A DNA stretch of 64,000 bases from Tipula vernalis. Its lineage: Eukaryota > Arthropoda > Insecta > Diptera > Tipulidae. Position 1 is the first letter of the stretch, and the number at the start of each line of letters is the position of its first letter. The stretch covers positions 350,715,034-350,779,033 of the forward strand of contig OY282558.1 of NCBI GenBank assembly GCA_958295665.1, given 5' to 3'. The translations under genes and the position numbers were made by a program. Positions 1-11,039 of this stretch are shown piece by piece. Under the pieces are notes generated by a model. It was given only the letters and a program-made list of their open reading frames with translations. It did no database searches and had not been told where the DNA came from.

Positions 1-850
1 TTTTGTTTGCTAAATAATAATAATATTATTATGTTGATGATGATGCTGATGATGATGATCATGACGATACCGATGATGTTGACGAAAAATAGAATTAAAA
101 ATAAAAATTGAAAAGTTTGTTTTCTTATAAATGTGAACATTCTGTACTACTGTTGTACCAGATCCTATACTAAACTAACTACAAGTGTATGCATTGCTGG
201 CTGCTGAAAAACTGGTAACAAAAAACAAAGAAACGAAAAGCTTTTTATCTTCCACTAAAGTTCTAGTTTTGGTAGCTATATCAAAGGGATTAATGTACAT
301 ACACAATGTTTTATTGTTGTTAATAATCTTTGCTGTGTTGCAAAGATTTTTTTTTTATTCTACTTTCAACAGAGGAAAGTGCAAAATGTTTAATTGTTTA
401 AAAAAAAAAAAAAAGTTGAGATCATAAAATTTGAAATTTTGTCATAATGTTTATCATTATATATAAGTTGCTTCTTGGTGCATGTAATTATTCATCATAT
501 TCGCATTTATGATGAGAGAAACTTTTGCGTATCATCGTATCTAGGAGATAATGTGATTTAAGTTTCTGTGCAATCTTCATTAAAATTAATGTATTTTGAA
601 CGGAAAACGGAAAACCACTGCAGGGTTTGATAAAACTTTTCTTTTTTTTTTTTTAAGCAAAACGGATAATAATCAAATGTTACATAATTAAGTCATTTTA
701 GTTGATCTAAATTTAATTTCCAGAAAAAAATCGTTGAACATTGTATAGCGAGCCAATTTTAGTCAAATGTATCTATCATATTTACATTAAGGGTTTTGGT
801 AATCATGCTCAATCTGTGAACCCCGTATAACGACGAATTACAACTCCTGT
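1..850. other. AT-rich non-coding DNA with a GAT trinucleotide run
   Basis: No coding similarity is visible here. Positions 34-60 hold an imperfect ATG/GAT trinucleotide run. Homopolymer A or T tracts occur near 350, 400 and 640. The short open frame at 185-427 ends in a lysine-rich poly-A translation and shows no recognisable motif. Confidence 0.6.
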
Positions 851-852
851 AC

Positions 853-1130
853 ATGACGTGTAACGAAATCTTTATTCCGATAAAGAAACATGCTGTATGT
901 ACATATGGTACAGGAAATGTAGGTTTGGAGTAAAGACTATCTTTACTACAACTTCAACTATGCTACAGTTTCTATTAGACTCTTCAAACTCTCTTGACAT
1001 GGCCTGTAAAGAAATCTTTATGTAGATAAAGAAACTTGCTGTATACTTGGTACAGGAATTATAGATTTAGAGTAAAGATTATCTTTACTGAAACTTTAAC
1101 TTTTCTACTGGTTCTGTTTAGTCTCTCTAA
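853..1130. repeat. Two-copy tandem duplication, period about 146 bp
   Basis: The segment starting near 853 is repeated imperfectly from about 994. Both copies share GAAATCTTTA (865 and 1011), then AAAGAAAC, GCTGTAT, GGTACAGGAA and a GTAAAGA..ATCTTTACT block that is itself a small inverted repeat. The spacing of matched blocks is 146 bp. No coding content is seen. It may be a remnant of a longer satellite or a local duplication. Confidence 0.7.
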
Positions 1131-1514
1131 AGTTTTTATACGCGTATTAACGTATTATAGGTTTGAGTCCAGTGCAGGTATTAAATGTGATAAAGGTTTA
1201 GAATTTATATAGTCTGGTCAGTGAAATTGTACAGTACAAAAATTAATAGAATTATATCCATATTTTCTTATTATTTGTGATATTTCACTTATTGATATTT
1301 CTTATATTACTCTAATTATTCATAACATTACCATTATACTCGGGTCTGGTTTCTCTCGTTCTATCCGCTATACCTCAATGCTATTATATCCTTTAAACTC
1401 AAAATTTTTGGTACAGGTTATATACAGGCACTAAGAAGATGTTTTCTTTACAGATAATTCATGATGTCAAATCAAATGTCTTATGAAGGAAAGTGATTCA
1501 AAGTTTATTTATGA
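1131..1514. other. AT-rich spacer, nothing recognised
   Basis: No open frame, repeat or RNA signal could be supported. The composition matches the flanking AT-rich DNA. Confidence 0.5.
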
Positions 1515-3200
1515 AAAATGCCGAGAAAAATATTAAATAAATATAGGCGTTGAGATAAAAATAACCTTAGTCTAAATTGTAACCAATATAATAATATTAG
1601 CAGTAGCAATAGTGAATTTAATATCCAACTTGATGACATATACTCTCATGAGCGGAATATAACAAATAATAATACTTTATTAATGGAACCTGATCCATGC
1701 AGTTAGCATCGGTCTTATTACTTATTATTTATATATTATGATTAATTATTGCATTGTTAAGTTGAAGGTTTGAATGATGTAAAATGGAAGTTCGATAAAT
1801 TGATAAGGGACATTAAATACATTTTGGCGTGCAAAAGAACTGGCGATCTATAATTACTTCAAATACGGACGAATTAAATGTAGATTTTGCTGAAATTCAA
1901 ATGTCGTTTAACGCAGATGTGCAGCAATAACTTTTGGATACTTTTAGGAAGCGCAGACAATATTTTAAAGTGCGGTTCAACTGCGTTTCCCGTTGGCATA
2001 TATATAGTGGGCCTGGCAAACCTCAATCATATAATAATTTCCTTAACGAATTTGTTGATGAAATGGATAACTTAATTAATTACGGATTTATCATTGACCG
2101 TAAAAAATATTAAACAAAAATTAAAGCATTTATTTGTGATACGCCAACAATGACTGAAATAAAAGCAATCAAATATTACTCTGGCTATTCATCCTGCCCC
2201 AAAATGTTTCACTAGAAGAAAAATTATTTTAGATGGAAATGGAAAAACATAAAAAGTGGTTTTTCCTCAAATAAATGCTTCACTTAGAACCCCATAGATA
2301 TGATAAAACACTTTTTGTTAGACAAAATGCAACTAGTTGACGAAGGAGTAGTGAACAAATTAATTTTTTTTCTGAATAGGCATAGGCAGGCTGAATAAAC
2401 AAAAATTAAACTCATTATAAATAATGGGGGAACCAGCGAGTCATTAACAACTTTAAGTAAGAATACGATATACAGAAAGTGTATGTAACTGACCAGCGAA
2501 TCTTTAAGAACGTTTCGTTCAGTTCAGCCGTCACTTAACAGAGCGAAAATTAACGGGCAAACTGAAGGATATGTCAGAGCACATCAAAATTTCCACAGCA
2601 CACTTTTCTTAAAAATATTAAATTTTCCTATTCACATTACAATTTTAATACTGTATTTGTCAGTTGTTACGGATTCGGTGGCCGATATGTCAAATATTCT
2701 GTAAGGAAATAATTTCGTCAAATTCTTTAAGGATTCTTACTGATTCGCTGGTTAGCCCTTAAGCCAAATTAACAACAAGTTACAGAACTGTGCCAAATTT
2801 TGTTGTATGAAATTTCAGCGGAAATCGAGATCATTTCATTCAGAATGTAGAACATTCCTATTGTACAGTGGCCCTGGCAGCATTTTTTATGTTTGAGTTT
2901 GGCAATAAGGATCCCGACGTCTCCAGTATTTTATGTGACGTACAATGCATATGCCCAAAAACTATTGAGCTATTTTGTAAAAAATTTCATAAAATTATAC
3001 GGAGAAAACACGTGACATTCAACATTCATGGGCTCGTACTTATTGCAAATGATTGTAGTGCTGTTGGTCCGCTAGATGAAAATAGTTGCTACAAATTTGA
3101 AGCTTAAATTAAAAATATAAAAACAATGCTCCATTCATTTAATCGTCCGCTTGAGCAGTGCCACAACCGGCTAATTCAGATGATTCAATTAAAAACATAC
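1515..3200 (+). pseudogene. Decayed tnp2-like (CACTA/EnSpm-related) transposase
   Basis: Fragments in several plus frames follow the order of the tnp2-type transposases common in insect genomes. They run as a possible start MPRKILNKYRR (near 1518), a block reading NNFWILLGS (about 1926-1955), a phase-shifted stretch reading FLNEFVDEM then INYGFIIDRKKY (about 2030-2110), and KAFICDTP with YYSGYSSCP (about 2125-2200). A DKMQLVDEGVV block follows (about 2315-2350), then FLLYSGP (about 2850), then FNIHGLVLIANDC and GPLDENSCYKFEA (3018-3105). Past an in-frame stop, similarity resumes with NRPLEQCHNRL (about 3140-3175). Frame changes and stops throughout make it a pseudogene. The family role would be cut-and-paste transposition. 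The superfamily name rests on recalled motif order, not a search. No terminal repeats were found. Confidence 0.65.
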
Positions 3201-3556
3201 GGAATCCATAAACCTACCATCAAAAGAAAATATAAAATTTTGTCATCGTATAGACGGCACAAACAAATTCAAAATTGCATTTTTTAAAGATTTTACAATT
3301 CGTTAATGGTATGCACAGAATATATATAAACAGAACAATATCTTCTATTGCGCTTTAATCCTAAGTTTGTGAACAAATATTTAAAATATGATTTAGAAGC
3401 GATAGAAAAACTATTTTGTATGGAATCAATGAAACAAAATAAAAATACAAAAATGTTTGTACCCGCCTCTTTGTTTTGATCAATAAAAATCAGTACAATT
3501 TTAAAAGGAAAGGAAAATCTTTACACTTTGTAATGTGTTTAAAAGAGATAGACGTT

Positions 3557-3835
3557 CATAAATCATTTTTGATTTTGGTCTAGTTAGCTTTGCGAAACTT
3601 TAAAATCAAATCAAAAAATAAACAAAGGACCACTTATTGTTTTTGATGACGAGATACAAAATTATACAAATAAAAGTGAAATGATACATAAACACATACA
3701 CAACCTTCTTCAAGTTTTGTTTTTGTCTTTATTATTTGTTTGATATGATTTGGTATCCCGTTATCGAAAATAATAAGAGGTCCTTTGTTTATTTTTTTAT
3801 TTGATTAACTAGACCAAAATCAAAAATTATTTATG
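3557..3835. repeat. Inner hairpin 1, MITE-like
   Basis: The left arm (3557-3657) and right arm (3753-3835) are complementary. They share CATAAATnATTTTTGATTTT, GGTCTAGTT, AACAAAGGACC and GATAC at the loop side. The left arm carries an extra segment of about 22 bp (AGCTTTGCG...). No coding content is seen, so this is probably a non-autonomous fold-back element. Confidence 0.75.
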
Positions 3836-3837
3836 AT

Positions 3838-4054
3838 GGTGCCTTCACAGAGCGAGATTATAATCTAAGATTTCTAATCCCACTTTTCTACCAATTAAAT
3901 TGCTTAATTTTCAAATGTAAACGCCCTTTTTTGGCCAACTCAAATTAAATTTTTTTTATCTTATGAGCAAATAATCCAATTCATACCAACATAACAAGAA
4001 AAAACAACAATAAAAAAATAATCTCAGATTATAATCTCGCTCTGTGAAGGCACC
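3838..4054. repeat. Inner hairpin 2, MITE-like
   Basis: The ends 3838-3866 and 4026-4054 are a perfect 29 bp inverted repeat. It begins GGTGCCTTCACAGAGCGAG and ends in the complement. About 160 bp of AT-rich DNA lie between. It sits immediately beside hairpin 1, inside the outer fold-back. Confidence 0.8.
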
Positions 4055-4218
4055 TTGAACGTCTATCTCTTTTAAACACATTACAAAGTGTAAAGATTTC
4101 CCTTTCCTTTTAAAATTGTACTGATTTTTATTGATCAAAACAAAGAGGTGGGTACAAAAATTTTTGTATTTTTGTTTTGTTTCATTGATTCCATACAAAA
4201 TGATTTTTCTATGAAAGA

Positions 4219-5065
4219 CGTGTGGCGCTCCCATTGTTCCGATTTGAGTTCTGTTTTTTTTGTTAAGTTGGTACATCTGTTGTTGATATTCCCTCTAAAT
4301 CTTAGTGTCATAGATTGCATTTGCAAAAGTTATGTAGTCAAGAGTACATCTATCTTTGTGTGTGTTGGCGATTATTTATAATTTTAGAAATTATTTACAA
4401 TTTTAGACATGATTTGCGAGGCTGAATCCGATCCCACATTCATCAAAAGAATCATTACTGGAGACGAGACGTGGGTTTATGAGTACGACACGCAATCCAG
4501 TCATCAGGCAAGTGAATGGCGTTCACCAAAAAAAAAACACGTCGTTTTCAGTCAAAAAAGAAGGCAATGCTCACGGTTTCATGGATTAGTGTAGTGCATC
4601 ATGAATTTTTGCCAGAAGGCCAGACCGTAAACAAAGAGTATTATCTGGGCGTTATGAGACGTTTGCGTGAAGCAGTTCGCCGAAAGAGACCAGAATTGTG
4701 GGCAGATAACTCGTGGATTTTGCACCATGATAACGCACCGTCGCACAGTGCCATCATTATTCGTAATTTTTTGACGAAAAATGCAACAAACACCATCCAA
4801 CAGCCACCGAATTCACCTGATTTGGCTCCCTGTGACTTCTTTCTGTTCAATCGAGTTAAAAAACCATCACGGGGAACGCATTTCAGCAGCCGAGAGGAAA
4901 TAATGGAAAAATCTCCAACACACACAGAGTAGATGTACTCTTGACTACGTAACTTTTGCAAATGTCAAGCTATGACGCTAAGATTTAAAGGGAATATCAA
5001 CAACAGATGTACTAACTTAACAAAAAAAAACAGAACTCAAATCGGAACGATGGGAGCGTCACACG
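4219..5065 (+). mobile_element. mariner-like element with about 155 bp terminal inverted repeats
   Basis: The left end (4219 to about 4375) and right end (about 4909 to 5065) are inverted copies. They share CGTGTGnCGCTCCC at the tips, then TTGTTAAGTT, GGTACATCTGTTGTTGATAT and GTAGTCAAGAGTACATCTA. The 847 bp element is shorter than a full mariner of about 1.3 kb. It holds only the catalytic part of the transposase, so it is internally deleted. The target duplication is not clear. Confidence 0.85.
4409..4932 (+). pseudogene. mariner transposase catalytic-domain fragment
   Basis: This encodes part of a DD34D transposase of the Tc1/mariner superfamily, which cuts and joins element ends at TA sites. 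The first frame carries GDETWVYEYD (about 4459-4488), with the first catalytic Asp. A run of eight A residues near 4529 shifts the frame. The second frame (4516-4932) then gives LHHDNAPSHSA, with the second Asp, and PPNSPDLAPCDFFLF, with the third Asp. The N-terminal helix-turn-helix DNA-binding half is absent and the C-terminus runs into the right terminal repeat. All three catalytic Asp remain, but the frameshift and missing N-terminus make it non-functional. Confidence 0.9.
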
Positions 5066-5559
5066 GTGGTTATTCCGGGAACTTGTTGATCAAGGCTGTG
5101 GTATAAGGGTAATCTGGTTTGAAAAGAAAAACAGAAAAATTATTTGCTACTGGTCAAAGACTCATAAATATTAAACCATTGCATAGTGAACCTGATTGAA
5201 GAGCCAATAATAGAATATAAAATTGTAGAGCACGAGCAAAATAACTTTTGCAAAATGTTTTGTTGCCCTTATCTGAATGGTAGACATTTTTGTTGTCTTT
5301 AAATCACACAATGAAAATTATTTTCTCACTAGTAAAAAGATAAAGTTAAAAATTCACAATTCTAATTTATTGCAACACATATTTTAAAAAAATATTAAAT
5401 AAAAATATAAAATATCAAACATAAAAATATCATAATTTACCACTATTTATAAAAAAAAATTTGAAAACCAGAGGTTCGCATTCTATCGTTCAAGTGATGT
5501 AGAAAATATATAATTTCGTCTTTTGCCTCCTTTCGACACACCACAATTTTGAACTAAAA
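5066..5559. other. AT-rich spacer, nothing recognised
   Basis: No supported gene or repeat was found. Poly-A tracts occur near 5390-5460. Confidence 0.5.
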
Positions 5560-6600
5560 CATCTAAGCATATACAAATATTAAACATGTTAAGGTAAATA
5601 AAATATTAGTTCTACATAAATAAGTATAATACTTATAATTATTTTTATTTGTTTCAACTTTCCTATGCCACATTTTTTTTTCTCGTCCTGAAAAGTTAAT
5701 TTTGCCTTGTAAAGTCAATGAATATATTCGGTTCAGTATTTTAGTATGTTCTCTAACATCTCGGCCCGCCAATTTGCTTTAAAAACAGAAACTGGAAATA
5801 CATTGTCATAAATTATTAAAAACTCGGAAAACGTTCCTTCTTTAATTATTTTGTCTTCCAATCCAAGGACATCTTCCACTGTATCTAGTGGTAAGCCATT
5901 GTTATGTTCAAATTCAGATTGAAACTGGCAACATTTAAGTGAGAGTTTCTAGATTTCAAAAAACGAGAGAGCTCTTGCTGGATTATTTCACGTACATCAT
6001 TTAATAAATATTATCGGAAGTTTTGTAAATCTTTGGTGGTGGGAATTTCGTTGATGTTTATGTAATTATCATTTGCTGGGGTAATGGGAATTTCGATTAT
6101 GTTTGTGCAATTGGAATTAGTTACATTGACAGCATTTAAATCTTGAATTTCAGATGTTTCTTTTACGATGGATATTACAGTCACACAGTTGTGCATTTGC
6201 ATCATTTATTTGATTAATACAAGGTGAATTTTGTCGCAAAACGGGTACAGCTGGTAAAATACCATCACTGTCGGGCTGCATTCTGATAATTTTAACGTTT
6301 CATGATTCGCAAATTTTATTTTACGCGATCTTAATTGGCCTTTTTTGGCAATATTTTGTAAATCTGTCGTTTCCAATTCAGTTTTATTTAACAGTAATTC
6401 TTCTGCTATTAGTGCTTATTTGTAAGTAGCTGGAAATCAACATCCAATTTATTTTGAATTTTAAATGCATTTACTAAATTTCACGTCTTACCAAATGATT
6501 TGCCATCTCACTCGTATGTAGGCCATTTTTTGTAAAATTGCCGATTATATATAATTTAATCTTTTGCCCTTTTTCCATTGAATTTCACCTGAAAAAATAT
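5560..6600 (-). pseudogene. Decayed DUF4806-like coding relic
   Basis: Reading leftward, several frames give protein-like blocks. One is a region with KGQLRSRKIKFANHETLK (about 6345-6300), then an acidic, Asn-rich stretch (6205-6011). Past frame changes come LEDKIIKEGTFSEFLIIYDN (about 5860-5800) and INFSGREKKMW (about 5700-5665). The last two resemble the C-terminal part of DUF4806 proteins, which often accompany repeated elements in insects. Stops break it repeatedly. It lies about 2.4 kb from the tnp2-like relic and on the opposite strand, so it may be a partner gene of that element, but this is inference. Confidence 0.35.
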
Positions 6601-7002
6601 TTGCAAATAATAAAAACATATACCTAAAAATGTTATATTTCCTCACTTTGCCATCGATTATCCAATTTGTGGGTAATGTCACAATCTCCTTGCTCGCACA
6701 GAATCCGTAAACTTTAAACAATGTTTTGTAACTTTACACCTTCCTTTAAACCCAATGTTTTATAGTCAAACGATAAAATGTTAAATTTTTGGCAATTTAC
6801 TCACCATACATATTTTACTGGTCCCGGACCAGTTAAAAATTCAAGAATGTGTTGTTGTTTTTTTTTACAATGCAGAATAAAAATACAAAACGTAAACGTG
6901 ACAACTTCAACCAGTTTCACTTGAAACACCAAAACGGTTAAAAAGTGAGGAAAATTTAATATTTTTTACCACAATCAAAATATTTAACTTTTTATCCGAT
7001 TA
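6601..7002. other. AT-rich spacer, nothing recognised
   Basis: No coding frame or repeat is supported. A short T run occurs near 6858. Confidence 0.5.
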
Positions 7003-9552
7003 AAGCCTCAATTCCACTGTGAATCAAAGTTTGTCAGTAAAAATAACTTGAGATAAAAATATAAAATCGGTGGTTGTGTGAACGAGACACACAACGGAGT
7101 CAGTCAAGTTTTTACTTTTTTTATTTTTATTTTATTTATTTAATTATTTAATTCTATCATTCTTACATATTTCTAAACATTATAATTAAAGTTAAAAGAT
7201 TGATAGTAGCAGTAACATATGGTCGAGACCAGTGGTTGTTACTCCTTTGACATAAGTTAAGAAACAATTTTTCCAATTAATTTTTTTGTGGCGGCGTAGT
7301 AAACAATAAACATACATATACGGTATTTATATCTAAGTTATAACAATAAAAATAATAATAATAATAATAAAACAAGCAAATCTGAATAATAAGGATTATT
7401 ACTAATTTAAAAAAATTACATATAGTCGTACACAATTACTTAGTTGAAGCCTGATGGAAAATATTGAACAAAAACGTAATATCTTTAAAGTTCATTAAAT
7501 AGATATTTAAATTTTTATGGAATTGTTTAGGACGAGTTTCAGTTCTTAAATTTTGTGGTAAATTATTAATCAAAATAGGAGCAATTACTAGAAAATATTT
7601 TTTAAAATGGGAGGTACGAGGCATTTCAGAGGTGAACAAATTATTCTTGCGAAGATTAAAGCTCTTCAATACTCGCGTTAACCTATTACCACTCATTTCA
7701 AAAAACAGTCTTAGAACTCTAAAGACAAAAAAGTGTTGTAATGGTAAAATACGCTTAGCAACAAAAATGGGCCACGATGAAACATATACACAACCCCAGA
7801 AGGTTATTCCATAGTTCAATTTTGATTGCACTAGTGCATAATAAATCATGTTTAGTACATCCTTAGGGGCTAGTGTTCTCAACTTATAAATATAACTAGT
7901 AACCATAAATAAATATTTTGTTAGAATAGTGCAGTACTTTTTCCAATTTAACTGTGAATCCAAAACTAATCCTAAATATTTGTAACTTGATACTCTTTCA
8001 ATACAAAAGCATTTAACTGAACAACTCTGATTATTGCAGGCACTAGAATGGAATCTGATTTCATAGTCAAAATTCACACGAGAAGTACCTTTCAGTTTAA
8101 ACTACATTACTTTAGATTTACTACTGACAATCATTTGATGACTATTTAACCATGATCGCAAGGTGCTCAAGTCACAATTGATTTTCTCAAAGACATTCAG
8201 ATAACTTTCATCAAAATATAAGAAAGCTAAGTCATCTGCGAATTCCGTTAATTCCCCTTTGAAATTTAAACTGAAAATAGAATTCAGATAAATTAGAAAT
8301 AGAGTGGGGCCTAAGACCGATCCTTGGGGGACACCTGTACTATACACCTGAAGACTACTGAGAGCGTCTCCAATCTTAGTTTGGCAAAGTCTATTCGATA
8401 TATAAGAAGTGAACCAGTCCAGCACCACACCACGAAAGCCTAGATTATTTAAAATTCTGAGCTAAATTGAGTGATTGACTGTGTCAAATGCTTTCATTAT
8501 TAAATGCACGGAGCAGCGCAGTTTCAGTGCTTAATGATTCCCTAAACCCAAACTGATTATCAGAAAAGAAATTGGTTTTGTTTAAGAACTTTAGAATTTT
8601 GACTTTAACTATCTTCTCAAAGATTTTAGAAAAAGATGAAAGAAGACAAATCGGTCTATAATTATTTAGCTCAGTTTTCCTACCTTGCTTAAAGATTGGA
8701 ATAACTATACCGTGTTTGAAGTGATTTGGAAAAATTCCACTTTGCAAACTAAGGTTAAAAATATGAGCCAAAATATGACATATGTTAGTACTAGTCATTT
8801 TCAGGGTATAGTTACTGACACCATCGATTTAGCTAGAGGTGTATTTATTCTTAAGGGTTTTAATAGCGGCTACCACTTCATCTGGTAAAATGGGTTCAAG
8901 GAACATTGATGAACAACATGTGAAATTAAGATCAGTATTTTGAATAGTTGTTTGGTCCCGTGGTTCAAAATATGATTCGATTAGACTTGTGGCTAGATTT
9001 GCAAAATAGGTATTGAAAGCTTTAGATATTTGAGCAGGATTAGTAACTTCTACGCTATTAGACTCACAGATACTGGAAATAATATTATTTTTATATTTAC
9101 TTCCAAAAATATCATTTACAAGAGCCCATTGCTTCTTACTATCACCTTGAACATATTGGAATTTGGATTGAAAGTAATCACGTTTACGATTTTCTATGTC
9201 AACCTTTAAGGAATTTGATATTTTTTTAAGCCGCTCACTCAACTTTTCATTATTAGGATATTTTTTAGTAAGCGCAGCTAATTTATTTTTGGTATTTACT
9301 TTATGCAAAATTTGTTGATTCATCCCAAGCCTTACAAAAAATGTCTATCTGTGTTAGTGCACTGAGGTCGAAATTAAAAAAAGGTATCAAATCGAGAACA
9401 TTTTATGGCAGTCCAGCTAATACATGTACATAAATATTATTTAATACAATAACAAAATATTTCATCTTTGTCTCTCTGATGGATTATTTTTTTTGTCTTC
9501 TTCCAACTTCAAGTCAGCTCAGTCAATTTTTCACAGTGGAATTGGGGTTTAA
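7003..9552. repeat. Short inverted flanks around a LINE
   Basis: AATTCCACTGTGAA at 7010-7023 reappears inverted as TTCACAGTGGAATT at 9531-9544, with weaker similarity extending inward (GTCAGT..ACTTGA). This could be the terminal repeat pair of a DNA transposon into which the LINE between them inserted. The match is short and the call tentative. Confidence 0.35.
7345..9403 (-). pseudogene. Non-LTR retrotransposon ORF2 relic (reverse transcriptase and C-terminal part)
   Basis: Read from 9403 down to 7436, the frames give the region before the RT (164 residues, 9323-8829) and an in-frame stop near 8829. RT blocks with NNYRPICLLSSFSKIFEK and NQFGFRESLSTETALL (8798-8484) follow. The next block contains STGVPQGSVLGP and FADDLAFLY (8428-8102), and the C-terminal region contains SYKYLGLVLDSQLNW and LVQSKLNYGITFWG (8077-7436). 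A deletion near 8490 joins FNN directly to MKAFDTVNHSI, removing the block that normally carries the first catalytic Asp. The YADD-type motif is FADD. The 3' side ends in a TAA/TTA microsatellite near 7350. The endonuclease is missing. The clade is Jockey/CR1-like, not resolved further. Confidence 0.9.
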
Positions 9553-9609
9553 AACAGCCTTAGTATTAATTAAAACAGCCTTAATGTTTTCTACTGTTTT
9601 AAACATTTA
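9404..9609. other. Spacer between two LINE relics
   Basis: No gene is seen. The segment holds the right half of the short inverted pair described for 7003-9552. Confidence 0.5.
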
Positions 9610-10985
9610 ATTTTGAGATCATCTGTAACGTCATTGATGAAAATTATAAAGATCCAAAGACCAACATTGAGACTTGTGGTACCCTGAAGTAGCTTGAATT
9701 AATTATAATCTTCTATTTGCAAGCTTAACATACTGAATGCGGCTACTCAAATATTATTTAAACTGTTTAGAAAAACCGAATCTGTATAAATGTACCAAAG
9801 TTTGACAATGACTGATGGAGTCAAAGGCTTTCGCAAAGTCAGTATACACCACATCAACTTGCTTATGCTTTCCAATTTCTTTAATGGTATTGCTGGTAAA
9901 TTTAGTAAGGTTTATTGATTTTGTGATGCTGACACTGTGACATGAATCGAAGAATCATAGATCTGAATAAGTTCCATACTACCAGTTCAAATAATTTGGG
10001 TATTGAAGATATCGATGTAATCCCTCTGTAACAAAAAACATCATTTCTTGCTACTGTTTTTAAAATTGGTGCTACACTGTTCATTTCCCAATTCTTTGGA
10101 AATACTACTAGTTTTAATGATTGATTAAATAGAAGACACAGAGGAATTGTCAGCGATGTGAAATCTTTCAATAATGAAGCTGGAATCTCCGAATACTTTT
10201 AGAGCTCAATGAATATCCTTGGTTTCAATCCTTGATGTTAGTATGGCTACGTTATTTTCACCAATGTTGGGATTTTTAAACATATCAATGTCTTCCGGCT
10301 TATAAACTGATTGAAAAAACTCCGCAAACATGTTTGATATAACCTGGTCCTGCGGGTCACAAGATTTACGTTCCTTGAATGACATACACACCGAGTAACC
10401 ATTATATCCACGTTTTTCTTTAAAATATCTCCAAAAATGTTTAGGATCGTTCCTTATTTTTTCCTTAATACGGCTAATATAACTCTTATACTTTATCTCA
10501 AAATATCTTTCGAAATTTTGGTTACACGCAGTAAATTTCTGTATGCTTTCTACTGAACAGAGAATTTCTTTGTAAGCTTTTTCTTGCTTGTTCTTAAGAT
10601 TGATAAGCTTCGTCGTACCATGGTGGATATTTGTTCGATGTGGTCAACCAGTAGGAACAAATAGTTGAGTGCCCTCAAATATAATTTTGTAGAATTTCTC
10701 CACGTTAACATCGATAAGTTCATTCTCCCAGCTAATTTGCTCAAGATAAAGATGAAGGTTTATTGTGTCGGCTTTTCTAAAGTTGTAATATGGCTTGCTG
10801 TTTTGATGATTATCAATGCTGCCTTTGCTTTCAAAAATTATTTCTAGCGATTTGTGGTTAATATCATTAATAACGAATGATGGTGGTGATTCATTTATTT
10901 TAAATAGATTTTGTTCTGTAGGTTTTGATATCTTCAAAGTTTTCACCAACTTCTTCTCATTGGAATGCCACCTTAGTTTTTATGT
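9610..10985 (-). pseudogene. Non-LTR retrotransposon relic, family shared with the 49-53 kb copy
   Basis: From 10949 leftward the frames give FVINDINHKSLEIIF, a FRKAD block (about 10780), WRYFKEKRGYNGYSV (about 10430), then NMFAEFFQSVYKPEDI (about 10330). Next come RT entry blocks LCLLFNQSLKLVVFPKNW and CYRGITSISSIPKLFELVV (10171-9960). Near 9690-9630 a degenerate QGTTSLNVGLWIFIIFINDV stands in the position of the GVPQGS..GP motif. Stops and frame changes separate these. The linker and N-terminal RT blocks match those in the plus-strand LINE at 49-53 kb (AEFFQSVY, CYRGI, NDINH), so the two are the same family. The endonuclease is not seen on its 5' side. Confidence 0.85.
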
Positions 10986-11039
10986 CATTAATGCCGTGCT
11001 TCGTAGAACTAGGGACGAAATCTTTTCCAATTATATGTG

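Larger units (their letters stand above)
3402..4212. repeat. Fold-back repeat with about 157 bp arms
   Basis: The left arm (3402-3558) is the reverse complement of the right arm (4056-4212), with few mismatches. Both contain TTTTGTATGGAATCAATG and AAAGAGATAGACGTTCA, or their complements. The loop holds two further independent hairpins, so three inverted structures lie at one site. Short open frames here are shadows of the repeat. The right arm ends 6 bp before the mariner terminal repeat. Confidence 0.8.

Noticed and set aside
185..427. 80-codon open frame
   Set aside because: Low-complexity composition ending in poly-Lys from an A run; no motif.
3956..4381. Overlapping short frames on both strands
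   Set aside because: They lie in the fold-back arms and the mariner terminal repeat and are explained by those structures.
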